From Devosia sp. YR412 (GTDB lineage Bacteria > Pseudomonadota > Alphaproteobacteria > Rhizobiales > Devosiaceae): 64,000 bases of DNA. The stretch is from assembly GCF_900110945.1 (NCBI RefSeq), contig NZ_FOFL01000001.1, positions 806,001-870,000 on the forward strand, read 5' to 3'. The notes under the pieces were generated by a model that was not told where the DNA came from, ran no database searches, and saw only the letters and a list, made by a program, of their open reading frames with translations. Below, in pieces: positions 1 to 7,918 of the stretch (position 1 is the first letter of the stretch; each line of letters opens with the position of its first letter). Both the position numbers and the translations under genes were made by a program.

Positions 1-363
1 AATCCGCTGACGGCGGGGGCGATCTGGCTGGCGGCGAACATTGCCGGACGATCGGGCGCGCTGTGGCTGGCGGTGGCGCTGCCGCCGGTGCGGCGCGATG
101 GGGCGTCGGCGACGGCGGGACAGGTGCCAGGGCGGAGCTTTGCCGTGGGGGCGGTGTTTGCTGTGGTGCTGCTGTTTCTGCTGGCGGGACCGGCGACGAG
201 TGTTTTGGGACTGGGTGCGGCGCTGCTGGCGGCTGTGATGGTGATTGCCGGCTGGACGGCGCTGTGCCGGCGCATGGTCGGCGGGCAAACCGGGGATCTG
301 ATCGGGGCGCTGGGGGCGCTGGTGGAGATTGCGGTGCTGGCGGTGTTGTTGCCCTTAGCCTGA
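1..363 (+). CDS. cobS: Cobalamin 5'-phosphate synthase C-terminus (partial)
   Basis: The reading frame is open from the first base and ends at TGA 361-363, so only the last 120 residues are present. CobS is the membrane adenosylcobinamide-GDP ribazoletransferase that joins the two halves of vitamin B12 late in its synthesis. What is visible fits the C-terminus of the family: a GRSGALWLA segment, a charged RRDG turn with AGQVPGRS after it, then two hydrophobic helices (about residues 40-60 and 65-80) and a hydrophobic tail. The N-terminal acidic metal-binding motif lies outside the window, so the call rests on the C-terminal pattern alone. Confidence 0.75.
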   Translation, partial: NPLTAGAIWLAANIAGRSGALWLAVALPPVRRDGASATAGQVPGRSFAVGAVFAVVLLFLLAGPATSVLGLGAALLAAVMVIAGWTALCRRMVGGQTGDLIGALGALVEIAVLAVLLPLA

Positions 364-375
364 ACGGGAGCCTCC

Positions 376-500
376 AATACCCCCATCCGACCCCTTCGGG
401 GCCACCCTCCCCACAAGGGGGAGGGATAAGAAAGATCGCGTTCGCTGAGCGAGGGCTTCCCTCCCCTGAATGGGGAGGGATTGAGGGTGGGGTGATGAAT
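376..500. repeat. Dispersed palindromic repeat, family A, copy 1
   Basis: A GC-rich intergenic element made of two inverted G/C-run arms. The left arm carries CCGACCCCTTCGGGGCCACC and the right arm GGGGAGGGATTGAGGGTGGG. The marker AGGGGGAGGGATAAGAAAGA lies beside the left arm and is shared with copies near 23.1, 30.2 and 58.4 kb. It sits between cobS and the protease gene. The rest of 501-685 shows no gene. Confidence 0.8.
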
Positions 501-685
501 GACCACAGCAGGAAGGTAGAGCCAAAAGGATGGCTACCGCCATGCGAGCGTAGCTCTAATAGCCTTCTTCACTCAAATTGCTCCACAGGAGCGATTTGTC
601 CCCTCGGGCCATTCAGAAGCCTTGAAATTGACTTCGATGATGCCTTTATCGTCTTGATGGATTTGGGAAAGTCGAGGGCGCGGGC

Positions 686-1372
686 ATGATCTTTATCGGC
701 ATTGCGCTGGTGGTGGCGGTGGGGCTGGCGCTGTTGATCAGTGCCGATGCGGGCACGCTGGTCGGCCTGACGCAGGCACAGACGGCGCAGCTGATTCCGC
801 TGCTGGTGATCCTGATCGTCTTTGCGGGTGGGCTGTTCACGCGACGGCGCAAGCTCGGCGAGCTGGTGGGGAGCCTGCTGCTCTGGGTCGGCATTTTTGG
901 CGTGGCGACGCTGACCTATGCCTATCGCGACGAGCTGACCAGCATGGCCGGGCGCGTGGCCGGCGAGTTCCAGCCGGGGGTCGCCATGGTCGATGCCAGC
1001 CAAGGGCTGGCGACCTTCCGGCGCGGTGTGGGCGGACATTTCGAGATCAATGCCACGGTCAATGGCCATACCACGCCGATGATTTTTGACACGGGCGCCA
1101 GTGCCGTGGTGCTGACGGTGGCCGATGCCGAGGCGGCGGGAATTTCCACCAAGCGGCTGAACTATACGATCCCCGTCTCGACGGCCAATGGTAGGGGCCG
1201 CGCGGCGCGGGTGCGGCTCGACCGGATCGAGGTCGGCGGCATCGTGCGCGAGGGCGTGGTGGCCTTTGTCACCGAAGAAAATGCGCTGAGCCAGAGCTTG
1301 CTCGGCATGACGTTTCTTGAAACGCTGAGCCGCTATTCGGTGACGCAGAATTCGCTGGAGCTGGCGGACTAG
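686..1372 (+). CDS. Membrane-anchored retropepsin-like aspartic protease
   Basis: A 228-residue protein of the clan AA aspartic protease family (TIGR02281 type). The first 80 residues hold three hydrophobic helices (about 3-20, 36-52 and 60-77). A soluble C-terminal domain follows and carries the active-site sequence IFDTGAS, with the catalytic aspartate at residue 135. Retropepsins have one such motif per chain and work as dimers, which fits the single copy here. The LLGMTFL segment near the C-terminus is the usual second family motif. The domain is probably periplasmic. The substrate is unknown. The ribosome binding site is weak (GAGGGCGCGGGC before ATG), so the start is moderately certain. 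Confidence 0.85.
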   Translation: MIFIGIALVVAVGLALLISADAGTLVGLTQAQTAQLIPLLVILIVFAGGLFTRRRKLGELVGSLLLWVGIFGVATLTYAYRDELTSMAGRVAGEFQPGVAMVDASQGLATFRRGVGGHFEINATVNGHTTPMIFDTGASAVVLTVADAEAAGISTKRLNYTIPVSTANGRGRAARVRLDRIEVGGIVREGVVAFVTEENALSQSLLGMTFLETLSRYSVTQNSLELAD

Positions 1373-1451
1373 GTTTTGCCGTCGAAGAATGGCGCTGGAC
1401 TAGGCTGCTGGTGACGCTAGCCTGATGGCATCACGCTGCGAGGATATTCCC

Positions 1452-1943
1452 ATGCCCAGCCGTCCCTATGATGAAGATCTGCTGCGGCGTTCCTTTGCCG
1501 TGGCGCAGCGTTCGCGCGAGGCGGGCGACCATCCATTTGGCGCGGTGCTGGCCGACAGCAATGGCATGGTGCTGATGGAACAGGGCAATGGCTTTTCGGC
1601 GGAAGGCCATGACCGGACGGCGCATGCGGAAAAGCTGTTGGCGACGCGGGCCGGCAAGACCTATGCCCTACATGTGCTGGCTGGCGCGACGCTTTACACC
1701 TCGGCCGAGCCCTGCGCCATGTGCGCCGGGGCGATCTACTGGGCAGGCATCGGCCGGGTGGTTTTTGGCCAGACCGAACGCGGGCTCAAGGCGATGACCG
1801 GCGACAATCCCGAAAACCCGACGCTGGACCTGCCCTGCGAGGTAGTGTTTGCCGCAGGGCAGCGGCCGACCGAGGTGGTGGGACCGCTGCTGGAGGCTGA
1901 AGCGACAGGCTTGCAAGCCGATTTCTGGAACAGCAGAGACTAG
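1452..1943 (+). CDS. Nucleoside deaminase (cytidine/deoxycytidylate deaminase fold)
   Basis: A 163-residue zinc deaminase. The zinc site is complete: HAE (His58, catalytic Glu60) and PCAMC (Cys88, Cys91). The wider pattern, including DHPFGAVL near the start and AIYWAGIGRVVFG after the cysteines, matches guanine/nucleoside deaminases rather than the tRNA enzyme TadA, but the substrate cannot be fixed by eye. I chose ATG 1452, which has GAGG nine bases upstream, over an in-frame start at 1425. The last bases overlap the convergent dusA stop. Confidence 0.85.
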   Translation: MPSRPYDEDLLRRSFAVAQRSREAGDHPFGAVLADSNGMVLMEQGNGFSAEGHDRTAHAEKLLATRAGKTYALHVLAGATLYTSAEPCAMCAGAIYWAGIGRVVFGQTERGLKAMTGDNPENPTLDLPCEVVFAAGQRPTEVVGPLLEAEATGLQADFWNSRD

Positions 1944-2953
1944 CTGGCTTCGGCGAGGCGTGGGCGTTGCACGGCTTCCAGCGCGCGCAGCATAACCGAC
2001 GCATCCGCGCCGGGCTTGCAGGCGTCGACGCTGAGGATCTGGCGGAACTGGCGGGCGCCGGGCAGGCCATTGGCGAGGCCGAGCATATGGCGGGCAATGT
2101 TGTTGAGACGCGTGCCTTGGGCCAGCTCGGCCGTGGCATAATCGGCCATGGCCAGCATGACGGACTCGAGGCTGGGCGCGTCACGGTCCCCGCCGAAGAA
2201 GCGGCGGTCGACTTCGCCGAGCAGCATCGGCGTGTGATAGGCGGCGCGGCCGAGCATCACGCCGTCCATATGGGCCATTTCGGCTTCGGCCATCTCCAGC
2301 GTTTCGAGGCCGCCATTGATCATCATCTGCAGCGAGGCAAGCCGCGCCTTGAGGCGATGCACCCGGTCGTAGTCGAGCGGGGGAATGGTGCGGTTTTCCT
2401 TGGGGCTGAGGCCCTTGAGCCAGGCCTTGCGGGCATGGACATAGAGCGCATCGACGCCAGCCGCGACCACGGCATCGGCAAAGCGATCGAGGCTTTCCTC
2501 GACGTCCTGGTCATCGATGCCGATGCGGCATTTGACGGTGACAGGGCGGTCGGTGGCGGCCTTCATGGCGCGGACGCAATCGGCGACGAGCTCGGGCTCG
2601 GCCATCAGGCAGGCGCCAAATTTGCCCGACTGTACGCGATCTGAGGGGCAGCCGACGTTTAGGTTGATCTCGGCATAGGCATGGGCCTCGGCGAGGCGCA
2701 CCGCCTGGGCCAGTTCGGCCGGATCGGAGCCGCCGAGCTGCAGCGCGACGAGGCCTTCATCGGGATTGAGGCGCAGGTGGCGCTGCGCATCGCCATGCAC
2801 CACGGCGCCGGTGGTGATCATTTCGGTGTACAGCAGCGCGTCGCGCGTCAGCAGACGATGGAGCTGGCGACAGTGCCGGTCGGTCCAATCGATCATCGGG
2901 GCAACGCTGAAGCGGCGGGAGCGCTGAATGGGGTCGGGAATGGGCTGCTGCAT
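1940..2953 (-). CDS. dusA: tRNA dihydrouridine synthase A
   Basis: A FMN enzyme that reduces uridines 20/20a in the tRNA D-loop. Family marks are the N-terminal RFSVAPMIDWTDRH, YTEM, and NLNVGCPSDRVQSGKFGACL, which holds the catalytic cysteine (about residue 102). KCRIG and YVHAR follow, and INGG and MLGRAAY occur in the second half. At 337 residues the length is normal for DusA. An in-frame ATG nine codons upstream (2980) is also possible, but homologues normally begin close to the RFSVAPM block. The gene converges with the deaminase and their ends overlap by 4 bases. No operon partner is seen. Confidence 0.93.
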   Translation of the reverse strand: MQQPIPDPIQRSRRFSVAPMIDWTDRHCRQLHRLLTRDALLYTEMITTGAVVHGDAQRHLRLNPDEGLVALQLGGSDPAELAQAVRLAEAHAYAEINLNVGCPSDRVQSGKFGACLMAEPELVADCVRAMKAATDRPVTVKCRIGIDDQDVEESLDRFADAVVAAGVDALYVHARKAWLKGLSPKENRTIPPLDYDRVHRLKARLASLQMMINGGLETLEMAEAEMAHMDGVMLGRAAYHTPMLLGEVDRRFFGGDRDAPSLESVMLAMADYATAELAQGTRLNNIARHMLGLANGLPGARQFRQILSVDACKPGADASVMLRALEAVQRPRLAEAS

Positions 2954-3066
2954 GCGGCCTAAATAGTGCCGAACGGGCATTTGGGCAATGCGTGCGGCAT
3001 GATCCAGGTCAATTGCAGTGTCGCACAGAGCGCATAGAATAGGTTCTGAACAGGAAGAGAGTCGCC

Positions 3067-3519
3067 ATGTACAAGAGCATTGTCGTCGGGATTGATGGAT
3101 CGGAACTCTCCAGCAAGGCGCTGCGCCATGCGCTGGTGCTGGCCAGAGAAATGGGCGCCACGCTGACAGCGGTGACGGCGACCGAACCGGCCGTGCTGAT
3201 CACGCCCGGCTCGGAATTCATGGGGGCGATGGATTCGACCAGCTGGATTGCCGACCTCGAGGAAATCCAGGCCAAGGCGGCGCAGGAGACGCTGGACGCG
3301 GGGCGCATGGTGGCCGAGGCGGACGGCGTGATGCTTGAGACGGTGCACGTTTCGTCCAGCATTGCGGCGGATGCCATCGTCGATACTGCCAAGGAGCGCG
3401 GCGCCGACCTGATCGTGATGGGTTCGCACGGGCGGCGCGGGCTGGGGCGCCTGTTGCTGGGCAGCCAGGCGGCGGAAGTGTTGGCGCGATCGACGACGCC
3501 GGTGTTGGTGGTAAAGTAA
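3067..3519 (+). CDS. Universal stress protein (UspA family)
   Basis: A single-domain 150-residue Usp protein. The N-terminus MYKSIVVGIDGSELSSKAL is the typical first strand and loop. The C-terminal GSHGRRGLGRLLLGSQA is the G-2x-G-9x-G-S/T ATP-binding motif, so this is probably the ATP-binding subclass. The family helps survival under starvation, redox or envelope stress, mostly as homodimers in the cytoplasm. A good AGGAAGAGAG ribosome binding site precedes ATG 3067. It is monocistronic, with a stem-loop terminator about 60 bases after the stop. Confidence 0.93.
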   Translation: MYKSIVVGIDGSELSSKALRHALVLAREMGATLTAVTATEPAVLITPGSEFMGAMDSTSWIADLEEIQAKAAQETLDAGRMVAEADGVMLETVHVSSSIAADAIVDTAKERGADLIVMGSHGRRGLGRLLLGSQAAEVLARSTTPVLVVK

Positions 3520-3528
3520 GATCGGGGC

Positions 3529-3571
3529 TGTGGAGCGTCTGGGCCATTCGGCCACAGGCCTCATGGCTTCC
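3529..3571. repeat. Short dispersed motif, family C, copy 1
   Basis: This 43-base stretch (it contains TCTGGGCCATTCGG and CCTCATGGCTT) matches 9003-9046 at roughly four of five positions. In the second copy the motif forms the loop of a larger palindrome. Here it stands alone after the stress protein gene. Confidence 0.55.
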
Positions 3572-3577
3572 AAACCT

Positions 3578-3602
3578 AAAATCGCCCCGCCGGGGCTATT
3601 TT
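3578..3602 (+). terminator. Intrinsic terminator after the universal stress protein
   Basis: A GCCCC stem with GCC loop and GGGGC return, flanked by AAAAT on the left and ATTTT on the right. The symmetrical A/T flanks allow it to work in either direction. It lies 59 bases after the stop at 3519. Confidence 0.65.
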
Positions 3603-3689
3603 GCCTGCGGCCGGTTTGTAACATGTTAGCCTAGCTTACCGGCGGGTTTTGCAGTATTTGCGCTGGGTCATCCATCGCGAGCGTCCGCC

Positions 3690-5051
3690 ATGTCCCTGCC
3701 CCGCCATATCGCCGTCATCGACATTGGCAAGACCAATGCCAAGGTGGTTCTCATTGACTCGGGCACGCGGCAGCAGGTGGCGGTGCGGTCTACGCCTAAC
3801 GTGGTGCGGCGCGAGGGCGTCTATCCGCATGCCGATGTCGAGATGCTGTGGCGCTTCATTCTCGACAGCCTGACCACGCTGCATGCCGAGCATCGGGTGG
3901 AGGGGATTTCCATCACCACGCATGGCGCGACGGCGGCGCTGATGGCGGGCGATGCGTTGGCGCTGCCGGTGCTGGATTATGAGCATAATGGGCCGGAGCA
4001 GACGGCTGCGGAATATGCCAAGGCGCGGCCGGATTTTGCCGAGACGCTGTCGCCGCGGCTGCCGAACGGGTTGAACCTAGGGGCGCAAATTTTCTGGCAG
4101 GCGCAGACTTTCCCGGAATTTGCCGGGGTCACCGCGATCCTGACCTATCCGCAATATTGGGCCTGGCGGCTAACCGGCGCTCTGGCCAGCGAAGTGACGT
4201 CGCTGGGCTGCCACACCGACCTCTGGGCGCCGCCACGGTCGGATTTTTCCGGCATGGTGGCGGCGCAGGGCTGGGCGAAACTGTTTCCAGCGGTGAAGCC
4301 GGCCGCTTCGGTAATCGGTTACCTGACGCCGGAGGCTGCCGAAGAGACGGGCCTGACGACGGATATTCCGGTCACCTGCGGCATTCATGATTCCAATGCG
4401 TCGCTGCTGCCGCATCTGGGGGCGCATGAGGCGCCGTTCACCATCATTTCGACCGGCACCTGGACCATTGCCATGACGGTGGGCGGGGATGTGAGCCATC
4501 TCGATCCGGCGCGGGATAGTCTGGCCAATGTGGATGCCTTCGGCCGCGCGGTGCCGACGGCGCGTTTCATGGGTGGGCGGGAGTTCGACCAGTTGGTGCC
4601 GGAAATCCAGACGCCGAGCCACGCCGATATTGCGCGGGTGATTGGTGACGACATCCGCGTGCAGCCGAACTTCAATCCGGGCGTCGGGCCGTTCCCCAAT
4701 GCCAAGGGGCGCTGGACGCGGGCGCCGGAGGACCTGTCGGCTGGCGAGCGGACGGCGGCGGTGTCGCTCTATCTGGCGCTGGTGACCGAGGCTTGCCTCG
4801 GCCTGTGCGGGCTGGGCAAGGAGATCATCATCGAGGGACCGCTGGCGCGCAACGCCTTGTTTGCTCAGGCGCTGGCACGGTTGACCGGCGTCAAGGTAAC
4901 GGTATCGGGCGATGCGACGGGGACAAGCCTGGGGGCCAGCATGCTGTTTGGCGCGGGCGATGGGCATGCGGCGGGTGGAGAGCCGGTGCAAGCGCTCGAC
5001 GTCCCCGGCTTTGATGCCTATGCGACAGCCTGGCGCAGCCAAATTGACTAG
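3690..5051 (+). CDS. FGGY-family carbohydrate kinase
   Basis: A 453-residue kinase of the FGGY/hexokinase-like ATPase superfamily, which phosphorylates a sugar or polyol. The N-terminal phosphate loop is IAVIDIGKTNAKVVLID (about residues 7-23), with Lys in place of the more usual Gly-Thr-Ser. The second domain has STGTWTIAM and, further on, IIEGPLARNALFAQAL and ATGTSLGASML, where the ATP site closes. The overall pattern is nearer the rhamnulokinase/fuculokinase-like group than glycerol or xylulose kinases, but no substrate is assigned. The gene stands alone, without transporter or regulator beside it. The ribosome binding site is weak. Confidence 0.85.
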   Translation: MSLPRHIAVIDIGKTNAKVVLIDSGTRQQVAVRSTPNVVRREGVYPHADVEMLWRFILDSLTTLHAEHRVEGISITTHGATAALMAGDALALPVLDYEHNGPEQTAAEYAKARPDFAETLSPRLPNGLNLGAQIFWQAQTFPEFAGVTAILTYPQYWAWRLTGALASEVTSLGCHTDLWAPPRSDFSGMVAAQGWAKLFPAVKPAASVIGYLTPEAAEETGLTTDIPVTCGIHDSNASLLPHLGAHEAPFTIISTGTWTIAMTVGGDVSHLDPARDSLANVDAFGRAVPTARFMGGREFDQLVPEIQTPSHADIARVIGDDIRVQPNFNPGVGPFPNAKGRWTRAPEDLSAGERTAAVSLYLALVTEACLGLCGLGKEIIIEGPLARNALFAQALARLTGVKVTVSGDATGTSLGASMLFGAGDGHAAGGEPVQALDVPGFDAYATAWRSQID

Positions 5052-5129
5052 ACATTGGAGCCCTGCACGAAGGGCGATTGCCGTGGAGTCCGTGCGGGCC
5101 TAGTGCAGGGCAGTGCATAGGAGACCGAA

Positions 5130-6431
5130 ATGGCTGGGCAAAAGCATCGCGTCGTCATCGTGGGCAGCGGCTTTGGCGGATTGTCGGCAGCACAGGCTTT
5201 GGCGGGCGCCGATGTCGAGGTGACGCTGATCGACCGGCGCAATCACCACCTGTTCCAGCCGCTGCTCTACCAGGTGGCGACGGCCTCGCTCAGCACGTCG
5301 GAAATCGCCTGGCCGATCCGGCATATTTTGCGCAAGCGCGATGATGTCACGACGCTGCTGGCGACCGTGACCGGTGTCGATGTCGCCGGCAAGACCGTGC
5401 AACTGGCCGATGGCGCGCCAGTCCCCTATGATAGCCTGATCCTCGCCACTGGCGCGCGGCATGCCTATTTCGGCCATGACGACTGGGAGCAGTTTGCGCC
5501 CGGCCTCAAGACGCTCGAGGACGCCACCACCATTCGCCGCAAGCTGCTGCTGGCCTTCGAAGCCGCCGAGCGTGAACCCGATGCAGACAAGCGCCGCGCG
5601 CTGCTGACCTTTGTCATCATCGGCGCTGGCCCGACCGGCGTGGAACTGGCCGGCGCCATCGTCGAGCTGGCTCGGGAAACGCTGAAGGGCGAATTCAGGC
5701 GCTCCGATCCGGCCAGCGCCCGGGTGATGCTGATCGAGGCCGCCAATAAGGTGCTGGGCAATTTCCGACCGGAGCTGTCGGAATACAGCCTCAAGGCGCT
5801 GCGCGATCTGGGGGTGGAAGTAATACTCGGCGAGCCGGTGGAAGCGATCGATGCCGATGGGCTGGTTTATGGCGGCAAGCGGCTGGATGCCGAATGCATC
5901 ATCTGGGCGGCAGGCGTGCAGGCCTCGCCGGCAGCGAAATGGCTCGGCGTCGAGCCGGACCGGGCCGGGCGCGTGAAGGTCGAGGCCGATCTCAGCGTTG
6001 CTGGACATCCAGAGATTTTTGTCGTCGGCGATACGGCGACGATTGCCAAGCCGGATGGCAAGCCAGTGCCGGGCGTAGGCGATGCGGCCAAGCAAGGCGG
6101 CAAGCATGCAGCGGCGGTGATCAAGGCGCGGCTGGCGGGAGACACGACGCCCCTACCCTTCCAGTACAAGCATGCCGGGGATCTGGCGACGATCGGCAAG
6201 CGGGCGGCGGTGATCGATTTCGGCTGGCTGCAGCTCAAGGGCTGGGTGGCCTGGTGGGTCTGGGGCATTGCCCATATCTATTTCTTGATCGACACCAAGA
6301 ATCGGCTGGCGGTGGCGCTGAGCTGGCTATGGATTTTCCTCAGCGGACGCCGCAGCGCGCGACTGATCACCCAGGGCAATGCCGAGAAGAGGGCTCCGAT
6401 CAAGGATGTGACGGAGAGCGCGGACAGTTGA
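5130..6431 (+). CDS. ndh: Type II NADH dehydrogenase (NDH-2)
   Basis: A 433-residue single-subunit, non-proton-pumping NADH:quinone oxidoreductase. It has the FAD-binding GSGFGGLSA near residues 12-20, then FQPLLYQVATA, the quinone-site-region sequence typical of the family. A second Rossmann motif VIIGAGPTGVELAG lies near residue 165, and VVGDTA before KQGGKHAA. The C-terminal part (about 375-410) is hydrophobic and probably anchors it to the inner face of the membrane. The start has a clear AGGAGA seven bases upstream. It is transcribed alone. The downstream toxin-antitoxin remnant appears unrelated. Confidence 0.92.
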   Translation: MAGQKHRVVIVGSGFGGLSAAQALAGADVEVTLIDRRNHHLFQPLLYQVATASLSTSEIAWPIRHILRKRDDVTTLLATVTGVDVAGKTVQLADGAPVPYDSLILATGARHAYFGHDDWEQFAPGLKTLEDATTIRRKLLLAFEAAEREPDADKRRALLTFVIIGAGPTGVELAGAIVELARETLKGEFRRSDPASARVMLIEAANKVLGNFRPELSEYSLKALRDLGVEVILGEPVEAIDADGLVYGGKRLDAECIIWAAGVQASPAAKWLGVEPDRAGRVKVEADLSVAGHPEIFVVGDTATIAKPDGKPVPGVGDAAKQGGKHAAAVIKARLAGDTTPLPFQYKHAGDLATIGKRAAVIDFGWLQLKGWVAWWVWGIAHIYFLIDTKNRLAVALSWLWIFLSGRRSARLITQGNAEKRAPIKDVTESADS

Positions 6432-6489
6432 TGGCGGGTTGTTCTGGGCGTAGGGTGCGTGTGCCTAGGAGGCCCGGATAGCGACACCA

Positions 6490-6708
6490 TTGCAGAAGCA
6501 AGACAAGCCGGTGATCGATCGTGCAGAACTGCTGCGGATCATGGATCTGCCGCTAGAGGAATTTCGCGCTGCACGGGCGAAACGTAGCGAGGCAGAGCAG
6601 CAGGAACTAAACCGGCTCTATCAAGAAGAATTTGCCGAAGCGATCGCTGACTACAATCGTCATGTTGAAGAGCACGGACTACCGATCGAGAAGTGTCGAA
6701 CATTTTAA
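6490..6708 (+). CDS. ccdA: CcdA-like antitoxin with atypical N-terminus
   Basis: A 72-residue protein whose second half follows the CcdA pattern: an acidic helix (EEFAEAIADYNRHVEEHG) ending in LPIEKCRTF. In CcdA this tail wraps CcdB and neutralises it. The N-terminal ribbon-helix-helix DNA-binding domain of ordinary CcdA is not recognisable. It starts with TTG at 6490, and AGGAGG is rather far upstream (6467-6472), so the first residues are uncertain. The stop overlaps the next start as TAATG, the usual ccdA-ccdB coupling. The toxin gene is broken, so this is probably a leftover, although its own frame is intact. Confidence 0.7.
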   Translation: MQKQDKPVIDRAELLRIMDLPLEEFRAARAKRSEAEQQELNRLYQEEFAEAIADYNRHVEEHGLPIEKCRTF

Positions 6709-7001
6709 TGGGGCGTTTTGACGTCTATCAGTTCGGCGGCAGTGGCTGGTCGTAGACGTCCAGTCCGACCTGCTGCCACCTCTGGCAACGCGGCTTGTTA
6801 TTCCACTCACGGAAGCACCTCTTGCGGCCCGCACAGTTGAGGGTCTCAATCCCACATTTGAGGTCGGCGGCTATACCTACGTGCTGATGGCGCAGCAAAT
6901 GTCAGCCGTTCGTAGCACTATACTTGGCCGACGGGTGGCTTCTGTTGAGACAAGGCGACCAAATTTCTCGGGCCATCGACTACCTCCTCTACGGCTTTTA
7001 G
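6708..7001 (+). pseudogene. ccdB: ccdB toxin pseudogene with two frameshifts
   Basis: Translation begins MGRFDVYQFGG (6708 on), typical of CcdB, the gyrase poison. It hits a stop at 6753. Moving to the frame used from about 6746 restores LVVDVQSDLLPPLATRLVIP and LNPTFEVGGYTYVLMAQQMS, both strong CcdB sequence. A second, opposite shift near 6950-6957 restores the ending DQISRAIDYLLYGF and a stop at 6999-7001. Together the three frames make a full-length CcdB of about 97 residues, so the gene was complete before one base was lost and one gained. The stop abuts the convergent EamA gene. A sequencing error at two places is possible but less likely. Confidence 0.82.
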
Positions 7002-7918
7002 CGTTCCACCGCTTCATCGACCGAGGTCGTGGCCTTGTGCAGAGCCCTTTCGCGGAGCCAGATGTAGAGGCCGCTGAGGATGATGATGCTGGCGCCCAGG
7101 GCGAACCAGTTGTCGGGCGGCTGGTTGAACACCAGCCAGCTGGCGAGCGCCAGATAGAGCAATTGCAGATAGTTGAACGGGGCCAGCGTTGCCGGCGTGG
7201 CGTAGCGATGCGCTACCGAGATCAACAGGTGCCCGAGCACGCCCGCAGTGCCGAGAGTGAAGAAGGCGACCCAGGAAATCGGCTGGCTCGGCCAGGCGAA
7301 GTCGGTGAAGGCGAAGGGCGTCACCACGATCAAGGCGATGCCGCCGGCATAGATCTGTTGCGTCATGGCGCCATCGACGCCGGCCAGCTTCCGCGTGACG
7401 ATGGAAAACAGCGCCGCGAAAAAGGCCGCCATCAGGCTGAGCAGGGCCGCCGGATGGAAGGCCTCGGTGCCGGGGCGAATGATGATCAGAATGCCGACAA
7501 AGCCAACCGCGATAGCCAGCCAGCGGCGCCAGCCGACAGTTTCGCCAAGCAGCGGGCCGGACAGGGCGCAGATCATCAGCGGCGAGGTGAACAGCAAAGC
7601 GCCGGTGATGGTCAGCGGCAGATAGCGCATGGAGAGGAAATTGCCACCGGTCGAAGCCAGAAGGCAAAAGCCGCGCGCCACTTCGAGTTTCCAATTACCG
7701 GTGGCGAACAGGCTCCAGCCGCGCAGGGGCAGGACAAAGACCAGCAGCAGCGACACATGCACGCCATAGCGGGCGAACATGATCTCGCCGGTCGGCATGC
7801 CGGTGATGGCCAGCCATTTGGCCGAGACATCGAGGAAGATCAGCACCGATTGCGCGAGGATCAGGATGAGGATGGCGCGATTGGCATTGTGCTCCACGGC
7901 AGCGACGAGGCGAGCCAT
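6998..7918 (-). CDS. EamA/DMT-family transporter (paralogue 2)
   Basis: A 306-residue inner-membrane protein with ten hydrophobic helices in two EamA repeats. It has FLDVSAKWLA in helix 1, MRYLPLTITGALLFTSPLM before helix 5 and GFVGILIIIRPGTEAFHP between the repeats. DMT family members export amino acids and other metabolites; the substrate here is not readable. Its ATG overlaps the TGA of the upstream paralogue as TGATG, so the two are translationally coupled. The two are clearly related (the same RPGTE, RRLAGVD and IWLRER blocks) and arose by tandem duplication or pairing. They may act as a heterodimer. Confidence 0.87.
   Translation of the reverse strand: MARLVAAVEHNANRAILILILAQSVLIFLDVSAKWLAITGMPTGEIMFARYGVHVSLLLVFVLPLRGWSLFATGNWKLEVARGFCLLASTGGNFLSMRYLPLTITGALLFTSPLMICALSGPLLGETVGWRRWLAIAVGFVGILIIIRPGTEAFHPAALLSLMAAFFAALFSIVTRKLAGVDGAMTQQIYAGGIALIVVTPFAFTDFAWPSQPISWVAFFTLGTAGVLGHLLISVAHRYATPATLAPFNYLQLLYLALASWLVFNQPPDNWFALGASIIILSGLYIWLRERALHKATTSVDEAVER

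Noticed and set aside
1425..1451. Earlier start of the deaminase
   Set aside because: The nine extra residues are unlike the family, and the ATG at 1452 has a better placed ribosome binding site.
6708..7001. Programmed frameshifting in ccdB
   Set aside because: Two shifts in opposite directions, no slippery heptamer at either place, and no precedent in this family. Mutation is the simpler reading.
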